From the NCBI GenBank assembly GCA_002898135.1, contig BDTQ01000133.1:1-8372 (forward strand): a stretch of DNA of 8,372 bases, given 5' to 3'. The DNA comes from a bacterium BMS3Bbin07. Its GTDB lineage: Bacteria > Nitrospirota > Thermodesulfovibrionia > Thermodesulfovibrionales > JdFR-85. The position numbers and the translations under genes are program-made. How positions within the stretch are numbered: the stretch's first letter is position 1; each line of letters opens with the position of its first letter. Shown piece by piece: positions 1-5,793 of the stretch. Under the pieces are notes generated by a model. That model ran no database searches. It saw only the letters and a program-made list of their open reading frames with translations, and was not told where the DNA came from.

Positions 1-80
1 GAGTAATGGAGTGATGGAGTGATGGAGTGGTGGAGTGATGGAGTGATGGAGTGATAGAGTGATGGAGTGATGGAGTGAAA
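1..80. repeat. Tandem array of 8-bp units (GAGTGATG), 10 copies
   Basis: Ten head-to-tail octamers run from base 1 to base 80. Six match GAGTGATG exactly: copies 2, 3, 5, 6, 8 and 9. Copies 1, 4 and 7 carry one substitution each, and copy 10 (GAGTGAAA) carries two. The last base of copy 10 is the A of the antiporter start codon. The array begins at the window edge, so its true left end is unknown. Each unit junction contains GGAG followed by TG and ATG, so every copy looks like a weak ribosome-binding site plus start codon. Each forward frame meets a TGA within every 24 bp, so the array is not coding on this strand. It resembles a microsatellite/VNTR and has no spacers, so it is not a CRISPR. 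Confidence 0.9.
72..78 (+). promoter_or_regulatory. Ribosome-binding site supplied by the last repeat copy
   Basis: GGAGTGA lies directly before the ATG at 80, with four bases between GGAG and the start codon. It belongs to the octamer array, so the antiporter's translation signal is itself a repeat unit. An in-frame TGA at 68-70 rules out any earlier start in this frame. The next in-frame ATG, at 101, has no comparable upstream signal. Confidence 0.6.
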
Positions 81-1252
81 TGGGTGAACAACTCCTTATA
101 ATGTTTGTAGTTATTGGCGGTGCAGCTGTTATACCTTTTTTTTCCAGAAAGTTCATGCTCCCTTCTGCAGCCCTGGAGATAATCTATGGCATTGTCCTCT
201 TCAGCGTTTTTTTATCCAGGAAACCCGAGTGGTTTTCTTTGCTGAAGGATATAGGGTTTATATACCTGATGTTTATTGCAGGGATGGAGCTTGATATAAG
301 AGGTCTTATGAGGCAGGGAAGGTTCTTCTGGTATGTCCTCATCTCGGCTCTGTCCCTACTGTTAACCCCGCTTATATTTATTCAGATGGGTTATTCCTTT
401 TATATCGGAATAGCAGTCTCTGTAGTATCTGCCGGGATAATCATCCCCGTGCTTAAGGAGTCGGGGATGATAAGGACGGATATTGGTCAGGATATAATAG
501 GCGTGGCTCTTACTGGAGAGCTTCTGTCCATAATAGTGCTAACGGGTATTGATATATATCACCGTCTGGGGCTGACGGTTATGGCGGGAGTGGAGGGGCT
601 TAAGCTCCTGTTGCTGCTGGGTGTGGCAGCGGTTTTCCTCAGGATACTTTACGTTATTGCATGGTGGCATCCGGAGCGGATCGAGAATGTGATGGAGAGC
701 AATGATCCTGTTGAAGAGGGCATAAGGGCGGTTATCTCCATAGCCTTTGCCGGCGCACTTATCGCATATGGCTCAGGTGTTGAGCCGATACTCGGCTCCT
801 TTATGGCAGGACTGATATTCAGCTATGTCTTTAAGAGCAAGGGACGGTTTGAGGACAAGATAAATGCCGTGGGGTTCGGTTTTTTTACTCCGTTTTTCTT
901 TATCGGCGTGGGCGCTGACTTTGATCCTGGACTGCTGAAATCCCTTCAGGGTATCTCTTTTTCGCTGTTCCTGACATTGATGGTCTTTGTGAGCAATGCC
1001 TTTCCACTGTTTCTTGCACGTTTCATGGGACTCGGCAGTCTTGAGGCCGTGGGAATGTCCTTAATCCTTTCCGCCCCGCTTTCAATGATTGTTGTGGCAG
1101 GCACCCTCGGTGTTAGGATGGGGCTGCTGACGCCCGGGATGAACGGCTCCCTTATCCTTACAGCCATAATCTCAAGCATAATCTACCCCTCACTTTTTAG
1201 GGCAGTGAGCAGGAGGATGGGGCCTTCCTCAAAACCCCTTCAACCGATGTGA
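80..1252 (+). CDS. CPA2-type cation/proton antiporter (Na+/H+ exchanger family)
   Basis: This 390-residue integral membrane protein has about 12 hydrophobic segments and looks like the transport domain of the monovalent cation:proton antiporter-2 family (KefB/KefC/NapA-like). It would exchange Na+ or K+ for protons across the inner membrane. Family signatures are FIAGMELD at 65-72, a broken-helix segment near 113-126 (SVVSAG..IPVLKE), LGSFMAGLIFS at 239-249 and PFFFIGVGADFD at 271-282. It ends shortly after the last membrane segment, with no C-terminal RCK/TrkA-N or universal-stress domain, so nucleotide gating like that of KefC is not indicated. The usual ion-binding ND or DD pair of the fifth core helix appears to be replaced by Gly146-Glu147. 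The start at 80 follows an in-frame stop and has an SD-like GGAG. Its last 56 bp overlap the convergent ThiE-like gene. The transported ion cannot be read from the sequence. Confidence 0.88.
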   Translation: MGEQLLIMFVVIGGAAVIPFFSRKFMLPSAALEIIYGIVLFSVFLSRKPEWFSLLKDIGFIYLMFIAGMELDIRGLMRQGRFFWYVLISALSLLLTPLIFIQMGYSFYIGIAVSVVSAGIIIPVLKESGMIRTDIGQDIIGVALTGELLSIIVLTGIDIYHRLGLTVMAGVEGLKLLLLLGVAAVFLRILYVIAWWHPERIENVMESNDPVEEGIRAVISIAFAGALIAYGSGVEPILGSFMAGLIFSYVFKSKGRFEDKINAVGFGFFTPFFFIGVGADFDPGLLKSLQGISFSLFLTLMVFVSNAFPLFLARFMGLGSLEAVGMSLILSAPLSMIVVAGTLGVRMGLLTPGMNGSLILTAIISSIIYPSLFRAVSRRMGPSSKPLQPM

Positions 1253-1865
1253 TAAACCTTGCGGATTCCCTCTCTATATTGTCGGATGACAGGATGGCAG
1301 AGATGAGCGCCACCCCCCGTGCACCTGATTTAAGTACATCCGATACCCTCTCAATCTTTATTCCCCCAAGTCCAAAAACAGGGATTGAGACCTTTTCGGC
1401 CACTTCCTTCAGCTTTCCAATACCCACGGGTGGACCATATTTTTTCTTTGACGGTGTCTCATATACAGGGCCGAATGTTATAAAGTCGGCCCCTTCCCTT
1501 TCGGCCTCAATGGCCTGCTCAAGGGTGTGGGCGGATACGCCGATGAGCATTTTCCCGCCTGTAATCTTCCGGACAGCCCGTGGGGGAATACTCGTCCCGG
1601 CAAGATGGAGCCCATCTGCCTCAACTGATAGCGCTACATCCAGCCTGTCATTGACAAATAGCCGTGCTCCATAACGGGAAGTAATCTCCCGCAGTTTACA
1701 GGCCATTTCATACAGTTGTCGCACGGGAAGGTCCTTTTCCCTTAACTGAAGGGCCTTCACGCCCCCTTTAAGTGCATCTTCAATTCCCTCATAAAAAGGC
1801 GCCTTCATCCGGCTTCTGTCCGTTATAAGGTAGAGACTGAAATCAACCTTCATTGTACTAAACAT
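1197..1865 (-). CDS. ThiE/TenI-family protein (thiamine-phosphate synthase or thiazole tautomerase)
   Basis: A 222-residue TIM-barrel protein of the thiamine-phosphate synthase/TenI superfamily, cytosolic. ThiE joins HMP-pyrophosphate to thiazole phosphate to make thiamine phosphate; TenI isomerises the thiazole precursor. Visible motifs are LYLITDR (11-17), QLREKD (40-45), FVNDRLDVA (70-78), GLHL (85-88), FGPVYETPSK (131-140), GLGGI (165-169) and GARGVALISAIL (181-192). The QxRxK and ND motifs favour ThiE. However, the loop that in ThiE reads HLGQED is HLAGTS, with Ser92 in place of the second Mg-binding Asp, as in TenI proteins. The His of B. subtilis TenI (FGHVFET) is Pro here, so the assignment stays open. 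It is the second gene of a minus-strand pair, 8 bp after its neighbour and probably translationally coupled, because the site before its ATG is weak. Met5 is an alternative start. No TPP riboswitch was seen upstream of the pair. Confidence 0.85.
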   Translation of the reverse strand: MFSTMKVDFSLYLITDRSRMKAPFYEGIEDALKGGVKALQLREKDLPVRQLYEMACKLREITSRYGARLFVNDRLDVALSVEADGLHLAGTSIPPRAVRKITGGKMLIGVSAHTLEQAIEAEREGADFITFGPVYETPSKKKYGPPVGIGKLKEVAEKVSIPVFGLGGIKIERVSDVLKSGARGVALISAILSSDNIERESARFITSVEGVLRKAPSSCSLP

Positions 1866-1873
1866 TTATTACT

Positions 1874-2446
1874 CTAAACAAGGGTTTCAATCCACAGAAA
1901 GAATATATTTTCAAGAAAGAAGGTCACTCCTGTCAGTATCCAGAGAACCCTCGCAATGTTTTTTGGTTTTACATTCATGACTTGCAATACGATTGATATA
2001 AGTATGAACCATCCCGTGGATATCCACTTCAGGTTCCACGGTGAGACCCAGAGTACAAGTAGTGATATAAATGTTCCCAGTCCGATAAAGGGTCCCCAGA
2101 GATAAAAGGGGTTGCTCCTGTCTGTCAGTCTTCCCGCCCTGAGTGCCCCTATCATGTAAACCTGCCACCAGCCCCCCATAAACATGAACATTACGCCGTA
2201 GCGATCAAGGCGGGCAAGCGTTGTTTCCCTGAAGGGGAAGGCCCTGGTTTCAATTGCCCATATCGTAAAGAAAAAAATAGCAGGGACGAGCGCCGTGAAA
2301 AGAAATCCGCAGAAATCAAGAACATAGGAGCCAAGAGGCGCCTCATGCCTTTCTCTTCTTTCGTTTCTTGCACTTATAAAAAACTCCATTCCCAGGAATA
2401 CCGGAACTATAAGGTATGCCAGCTCCTGATATCTGTAAGCCTCCAT
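1874..2446 (-). CDS. Unrecognised membrane protein with about six transmembrane helices
   Basis: This 190-residue, strongly hydrophobic protein was not recognised as a known family. Probable membrane segments are at about 8-26, 41-67, 83-104, 113-136, 143-159 and 164-188. They are joined by short loops, one very basic (NERRERH, 28-34) and one polar (RAGRLTDRSN, 103-112). There is no cleavable signal peptide and no obvious enzyme motif. Helices 3 to 5 are rich in Trp and Gly (for example GGWWQVYM at 91-98). The start at 2446 is supported by GGAGGA nine bases upstream. It is the first gene of a minus-strand unit with the ThiE-like gene 8 bp downstream, and it diverges from the polysaccharide operon. 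A role in thiamine or precursor uptake would fit the linkage and size, but no S-component motif was seen, so that idea rests on position alone. Confidence 0.75.
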   Translation of the reverse strand: MEAYRYQELAYLIVPVFLGMEFFISARNERRERHEAPLGSYVLDFCGFLFTALVPAIFFFTIWAIETRAFPFRETTLARLDRYGVMFMFMGGWWQVYMIGALRAGRLTDRSNPFYLWGPFIGLGTFISLLVLWVSPWNLKWISTGWFILISIVLQVMNVKPKNIARVLWILTGVTFFLENIFFLWIETLV

Positions 2447-2454
2447 TCTTGTGT

Positions 2455-2460
2455 TCCTCC
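2455..2460 (-). promoter_or_regulatory. Strong ribosome-binding site of the minus-strand membrane-protein gene
   Basis: On the minus strand this reads GGAGGA and lies about nine bases before the ATG at 2446-2444. It fixes the start of the six-helix membrane protein, and its strength contrasts with the poor site before the downstream ThiE-like gene. Confidence 0.75.
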
Positions 2461-2471
2461 GGTTTTTTTTG

Positions 2472-2504
2472 ATATAGTATTAGTAGTTTTTTAAAATACT
2501 ATAT
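2472..2504. promoter_or_regulatory. Perfect 10-bp inverted repeat IR1 (possible operator or hairpin)
   Basis: ATATAGTATT at 2472-2481 is repeated as its exact reverse complement, AATACTATAT, at 2495-2504, separated by 13 bases. It lies in the divergent intergenic region and abuts the second inverted repeat, sharing base 2504. Its right arm overlaps a possible minus-strand -10 element. The T-run at 2463-2470 would be a run of A in the minus-strand transcript, so this is not an intrinsic terminator for that transcript. Confidence 0.6.
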
Positions 2505-2522
2505 TAACATGTTAGCTCTCAA
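2493..2522 (-). promoter_or_regulatory. Possible sigma-70 promoter for the minus-strand membrane protein/ThiE-like pair
   Basis: On the minus strand, TTGAGA (2522-2517; one mismatch to TTGACA) is followed after 18 bases by TATTTT (2498-2493; two mismatches to TATAAT). This would start transcription near 2486, about 40 bases before the start codon. The two inverted repeats lie across both elements. Several other AT-rich hexamers could serve instead, so the assignment is tentative. Confidence 0.3.
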
Positions 2523-2530
2523 CATGTTAA
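2504..2530. promoter_or_regulatory. Perfect 10-bp inverted repeat IR2 with two AACATGTT palindromes (possible operator)
   Basis: TTAACATGTT (2504-2513) and AACATGTTAA (2521-2530) are exact reverse complements around a 7-base centre. Each arm contains the 8-bp palindrome AACATGTT (2506-2513 and 2521-2528), centred 15 bp apart, which would suit a pair of dimeric repressor or activator sites. It overlaps a possible minus-strand -35 element. No candidate regulator gene is in the window. Confidence 0.6.
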
Positions 2531-2569
2531 TTCCACATGCTTTCCCTATCGTTTTAGGGCATTCGTCCA

Positions 2570-2599
2570 TTGACTTTTTAAATATAATTTAAGTAACAT
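2570..2599 (+). promoter_or_regulatory. Possible promoter for the polysaccharide operon
   Basis: TTGACT (2570-2575) is followed after 18 bases by TAACAT (2594-2599). A perfect TATAAT also lies at 2583-2588 but is only 7 bases from TTGACT and lacks a good -35 of its own. Either arrangement would leave a leader of under about 20 bases before the ATG at 2613. A small CCCTA/TAGGG inverted repeat (2544-2548, 2555-2559) lies just upstream. Confidence 0.35.
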
Positions 2600-2612
2600 A
2601 TTAAATAACCTT

Positions 2613-4781
2613 ATGAAATATAAAAATATTTTCATAATCGTATCCTTACTGTACAGCATCGTGTGTGCAGGTCCCCTATTTGCTCAGGAGTTTCAAACCA
2701 TTCCGATATCCCCTGCACCTCAGTCATCACAACAACCATCGACTATTGAGAAAAAACAACCTCCTCAACAGTCCCTGCAGTCGTCTGAACAGGGGGAACA
2801 GGGTTTGGTGGAGCCTGTGCTTCCTGAGGAAGAACCTTCAGAGAAGCCGTCAGAGTTTGAGGACTATATTGCGGGAAAGGTTTCTCTTACGGTTTCAACC
2901 AATCTCAAGCAGTTTGGTTATGACCTTTTCAGCAGACCCCCTTCAACATTTGCTCCTGTCGGGAATGTGCCGGTTGGGCCTGGTTATGTAATCGGCCCCG
3001 GTGATGAGATAAAGTTATCTATCTGGGGGAGGGTAGAAGGACAGTGGGATGTTGTGGTAGACAGAGATGGGAATATAAGCATTCCCAAAATTGGAACTTT
3101 TGGTGTTTCGGGTTTAAAATTCAGTGAATTAAGAAGGCTCTTACATAAGCAGTTTTCCAAATATTATACGGGCTTTGAGATGAATGTGAGCATGGGTTCA
3201 CTGAGAACCATCAGAGTCTATGTGGTTGGCAATGCCCGGCGTCCAGGTGCCTATACGCTATCTTCTTTTTCCACTCTCATAAATGCACTGTTTGAGGCCG
3301 GCGGGCCCGGCAAAACAGGGACAATGAGGGATATACAGGTAAAGCGAAACGGTAAGACAGTAGTCCGCTTTGATATGTATGATTTTCTGTTGAAAGGCGA
3401 CAAAACAAGGGATATAAGGTTAATGCCGGAGGATGTGATATTCATACAGCCGATTGGACCCCTTGTTGCCATTGCAGGCAGTGTTAACAATCCTGCCATA
3501 TACGAGCTGAAAGGTAAGACCACAATCATGCAGTTGATAGATATGGCGGGGGGATTAAATGACGTTGCCTTTAAAGGCAGAGTGCAAATAGAGCGGATTA
3601 TTGATAACAGCCGGCAGGTAGTCTTTGAATCCGACATTCAGAAGATACGGGATAAAGATATTGCAGTGCAGGCAGGGGATGTGGTAAAGATATTTCAGGT
3701 CGTTAAAGACGAGAGGATTGTGAGGCTTGCCGGTGCAGTGCAGAGAGAAGGCGATTATGGGTTCAGCCCTGTCATGACCGTCAGAGATTTAATCTCAATG
3801 GCGGGTGGACTTAAATATTATGCATACGACAGGGAAGCCGAGCTGACAAGGATACATATTACAAGTGAAGGACCGATAACCGAGAAGATTATAATCAACC
3901 TCCAGAAAGCCTTGGCAGGAGAGCCTGCCAGCAATATTGCCTTGCAGGAGAACGACTATCTGTTTGTTCGTGCCATACCTGAGTGGAGGCTTTACCAGAC
4001 AGTGGTGATCGAGGGTGAGGTCAGGTTTCCGGGCACATATACCATCAAAAAAGGCGAGAGACTTTCATCTCTCATAGAGAGGGCCGGAGGATTTACTAAC
4101 AAGGCATTTCTGAAGGGAGCTGTATTTACAAGAAAGCGGGTAGAGGCATTGCAACAGAAACAGATTGAAGAGATGATAGACAGACTTGAAAGAGAACTTT
4201 TGAGTACGGGGACGGCACGGGTAGCTACAGCAGCTTCTTCGAAAGAGGCGAGGTTGATGCAAATGGAGACAGAGCAGAAGAGACAATTTATTGCAAAGCT
4301 CAGAACAGTAAGGGCAAAAGGAAGGGTGGCAATCCAGTTGGAGTTGCCGGATAAACTCAGAGGAACACTTTATGATATAGAGCTCGAAGACAGTGATTCA
4401 ATATATATTCCTACGGATCCACAGACAGTGCAGGTAATAGGCTCTGTATATAATCAGACGGCTTTTATTTATGAAAATGGAAGGAATGCCAAGTATTATA
4501 TATCCCTTGCTGGTGGTTATACGGAGAATGCCGATGGTGGTAATGTATATATACTCAAGGCCAATGGCTCTGCAATGAAGGTGAGCAGAGGGTTCCTGGG
4601 TCTTTCATGGAACAGTGAATACTCAAGATGGGATGTTGGGGCAGGACAGGTGGAGTCAGGTGACACAATAGTTGTGCCTGAGAAGCTTGAGAGAATAGCA
4701 TGGATGCGCAATATTAAGGATATTACACAGATTCTATACCAGATTGCAGTAACATCTGGAGTGTTGATTGCAACCTTTTAA
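2613..4781 (+). CDS. Wza-like polysaccharide export outer-membrane protein with multiple SLBB domains
   Basis: A 722-residue exported protein of the Wza/polysaccharide export family, expected to form the periplasmic and outer-membrane channel for capsule or exopolysaccharide. A Sec signal peptide occupies about residues 1-24, with likely cleavage before QEF. It is followed by a P/Q/S/E-rich linker to about 85. The Poly_export domain spans about 122-196 and starts with YVIGPGDEIKLSIWG. SLBB-type repeats begin near 202 (VVGNARRPGAYTL), 286 (IAGSVNNPAIYEL), 371 (LAGAVQREGDYGF), 465 (VIEGEVRFPGTYTI) and 607 (QVIGSVYNQTAFIY); most carry the later AGG(L/F/Y) motif. A charged helical, probably coiled-coil insert (about 510-567) separates repeats 4 and 5. 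A hydrophobic helix ends the protein (703-722). It is much longer than E. coli Wza (about 380 residues) and, unlike Wza, lacks a clear lipobox (SIVC). It is first in the operon. The ATG has no visible SD, but an upstream in-frame stop and the signal peptide support it. Confidence 0.92.
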   Translation: MKYKNIFIIVSLLYSIVCAGPLFAQEFQTIPISPAPQSSQQPSTIEKKQPPQQSLQSSEQGEQGLVEPVLPEEEPSEKPSEFEDYIAGKVSLTVSTNLKQFGYDLFSRPPSTFAPVGNVPVGPGYVIGPGDEIKLSIWGRVEGQWDVVVDRDGNISIPKIGTFGVSGLKFSELRRLLHKQFSKYYTGFEMNVSMGSLRTIRVYVVGNARRPGAYTLSSFSTLINALFEAGGPGKTGTMRDIQVKRNGKTVVRFDMYDFLLKGDKTRDIRLMPEDVIFIQPIGPLVAIAGSVNNPAIYELKGKTTIMQLIDMAGGLNDVAFKGRVQIERIIDNSRQVVFESDIQKIRDKDIAVQAGDVVKIFQVVKDERIVRLAGAVQREGDYGFSPVMTVRDLISMAGGLKYYAYDREAELTRIHITSEGPITEKIIINLQKALAGEPASNIALQENDYLFVRAIPEWRLYQTVVIEGEVRFPGTYTIKKGERLSSLIERAGGFTNKAFLKGAVFTRKRVEALQQKQIEEMIDRLERELLSTGTARVATAASSKEARLMQMETEQKRQFIAKLRTVRAKGRVAIQLELPDKLRGTLYDIELEDSDSIYIPTDPQTVQVIGSVYNQTAFIYENGRNAKYYISLAGGYTENADGGNVYILKANGSAMKVSRGFLGLSWNSEYSRWDVGAGQVESGDTIVVPEKLERIAWMRNIKDITQILYQIAVTSGVLIATF

Positions 4782-4814
4782 GTGCCTGCCGGTATTCCCC
4801 CGGACTTTATATTT

Positions 4815-4819
4815 GGAGG
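4815..4819 (+). promoter_or_regulatory. Ribosome-binding site of the UDP-glucuronate decarboxylase gene
   Basis: GGAGG lies eight bases before the ATG at 4828, within the 46-bp gap after the export-protein gene. The gap holds only a weak CCGG...CCGG pairing and no hairpin with a T-run, so read-through from the upstream gene is expected. Confidence 0.7.
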
Positions 4820-4827
4820 CTTAAATA

Positions 4828-5793
4828 ATGAGACATTATAATTCGGTCAAACGTATTCTTGTTACAGGAGGTGCTGGTTTCCTTGGATCCCATCTTTGTG
4901 AAAGACTCCTGAGTGAAGGTCATGAAGTCATCTGTCTTGATAACTTTTATACTGGTCGTAAGGCAAACATTGCTCATCTTATGGATAACCCTTATTTTGA
5001 AACATTGCGTCATGATATATGTTTTCCTCTCTATATCGAAGTGGATCAGATTTACAACCTTGCCTGTCCTGCATCGCCGATACACTATCAGTTTGATCCT
5101 GTTCAGACAACAAAAACATCTGTGATTGGTGCTATAAATATGCTTGGACTTGCAAAGAGGCTCAGGATAAAGATACTCCAGGCCTCAACCAGTGAAGTAT
5201 ATGGAGACCCTGAAATACATCCGCAGCCTGAGACCTATTGGGGAAATGTAAATCCCATCGGGTACAGGGCATGTTACGATGAGGGAAAGAGATGTGCTGA
5301 GACTCTCTTTTTTGACTATCACCGCCAGCACAATCTCAGAATAAAAGTAGCGAGAATATTTAACACCAGCGGGCCGAGGATGCATCCTAATGATGGCCGT
5401 GTTGTAAGTAATTTCATAATGCAGGCTTTACGGGGAGAGGACCTGACAGTTTATGGTGACGGAAGCCAGACGAGGAGCTTCTGCTATGTGGATGATCTTG
5501 TGGGGGGACTGATGAAACTAATGAACAGTCCGGATGATTTTACCGGACCTGTGAATCTGGGCAATCCTGCTGAGTTTTCCATACTTGAGCTTGCAGAAAA
5601 AATAATTAAACTAACCGGATCAAAATCAAGGATCTGTTTTAAATCGTTGCCTGCTGATGACCCGAAACAGAGGCAACCTGATATAACTCTGGCAAAAGAG
5701 AAGCTGAAATGGGAACCCACTGTTCAAATGGAAGAGGGGTTAAAGAGGACCATTAAATATTTTGAGGATCTCATTGCAGGTGATACAGAGTGA
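4828..5793 (+). CDS. uxs: UDP-glucuronate decarboxylase (UDP-xylose synthase)
   Basis: A 321-residue extended short-chain dehydrogenase that converts UDP-glucuronate to UDP-xylose with bound NAD+ in the cytosol. The NAD-binding GGAGFLG motif is at 14-20 and D38 ends the second strand. The UXS hallmark [15 protein letters not shown] is at 77-91. Catalytic-site motifs are TSE (121-123) and Y150-x3-K154 within RACYDEGKR. Further family motifs are [12 protein letters not shown] (185-196), [15 protein letters not shown] (209-223, with R216 expected to contact substrate), NLGNP (243-247) and [10 protein letters not shown] (277-286). The length matches soluble bacterial UXS, with no N-terminal membrane anchor. 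One variation stands out: NTSGPRM (179-185), where family members usually have Tyr or Phe in place of Ser181. Its stop overlaps the next gene's GTG start by 4 bp, so the two are likely made together. UDP-glucuronate itself would need a UDP-glucose dehydrogenase encoded elsewhere. Confidence 0.93.
   Translation: MRHYNSVKRILVTGGAGFLGSHLCERLLSEGHEVICLDNFYTGRKANIAHLMDNPYFETLRHDICFPLYIEVDQIYNLACPASPIHYQFDPVQTTKTSVIGAINMLGLAKRLRIKILQASTSEVYGDPEIHPQPETYWGNVNPIGYRACYDEGKRCAETLFFDYHRQHNLRIKVARIFNTSGPRMHPNDGRVVSNFIMQALRGEDLTVYGDGSQTRSFCYVDDLVGGLMKLMNSPDDFTGPVNLGNPAEFSILELAEKIIKLTGSKSRICFKSLPADDPKQRQPDITLAKEKLKWEPTVQMEEGLKRTIKYFEDLIAGDTE
5778..5783 (+). promoter_or_regulatory. Ribosome-binding site deciding the GTG start of the epimerase
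   Basis: AGGTGA lies six bases before the GTG at 5790, inside the end of the decarboxylase gene. It supports GTG as the start, which the protein also requires: the NAD-binding motif begins at residue 6, so any later start would remove it. Confidence 0.7.

Noticed and set aside
1..80. CRISPR-like repeat array
   Set aside because: Units are 8 bp, directly adjacent and without spacers, which is a simple tandem repeat.
946..1179. 77-codon minus-strand open frame
   Set aside because: It is a shadow inside the antiporter gene with no start signal or recognisable product.
1249..1674. 141-codon plus-strand open frame
   Set aside because: It lies antisense to the ThiE-like gene, its Ser/Pro/Thr-rich product resembles nothing, and the minus-strand protein shows clear family motifs.
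1911..2373. 85- and 60-codon minus-strand open frames in other frames (1911-2168, 2191-2373)
   Set aside because: Both overlap the six-helix membrane protein gene, which has a strong ribosome-binding site and a coherent hydrophobic pattern.
2570..2588. TTGACT plus perfect TATAAT as one promoter
   Set aside because: The two hexamers are only 7 bases apart, too close for a sigma-70 promoter; they were treated as parts of alternatives.
2447..2612. TPP riboswitch upstream of the minus-strand pair
   Set aside because: The conserved CTGAGA and related core motifs of the THI element were not found on the minus strand of this region.
2655..2672. Lipoprotein signal at Cys18 of the export protein
   Set aside because: Val precedes the Cys (SIVC), where a lipobox needs Ala, Gly or Ser, so ordinary Sec cleavage near residue 24 fits better.
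4782..4827. Intrinsic terminator between the export protein and the decarboxylase
   Set aside because: Only a 4-bp CCGG pairing with a 7-base loop is present, and no T-run follows it.
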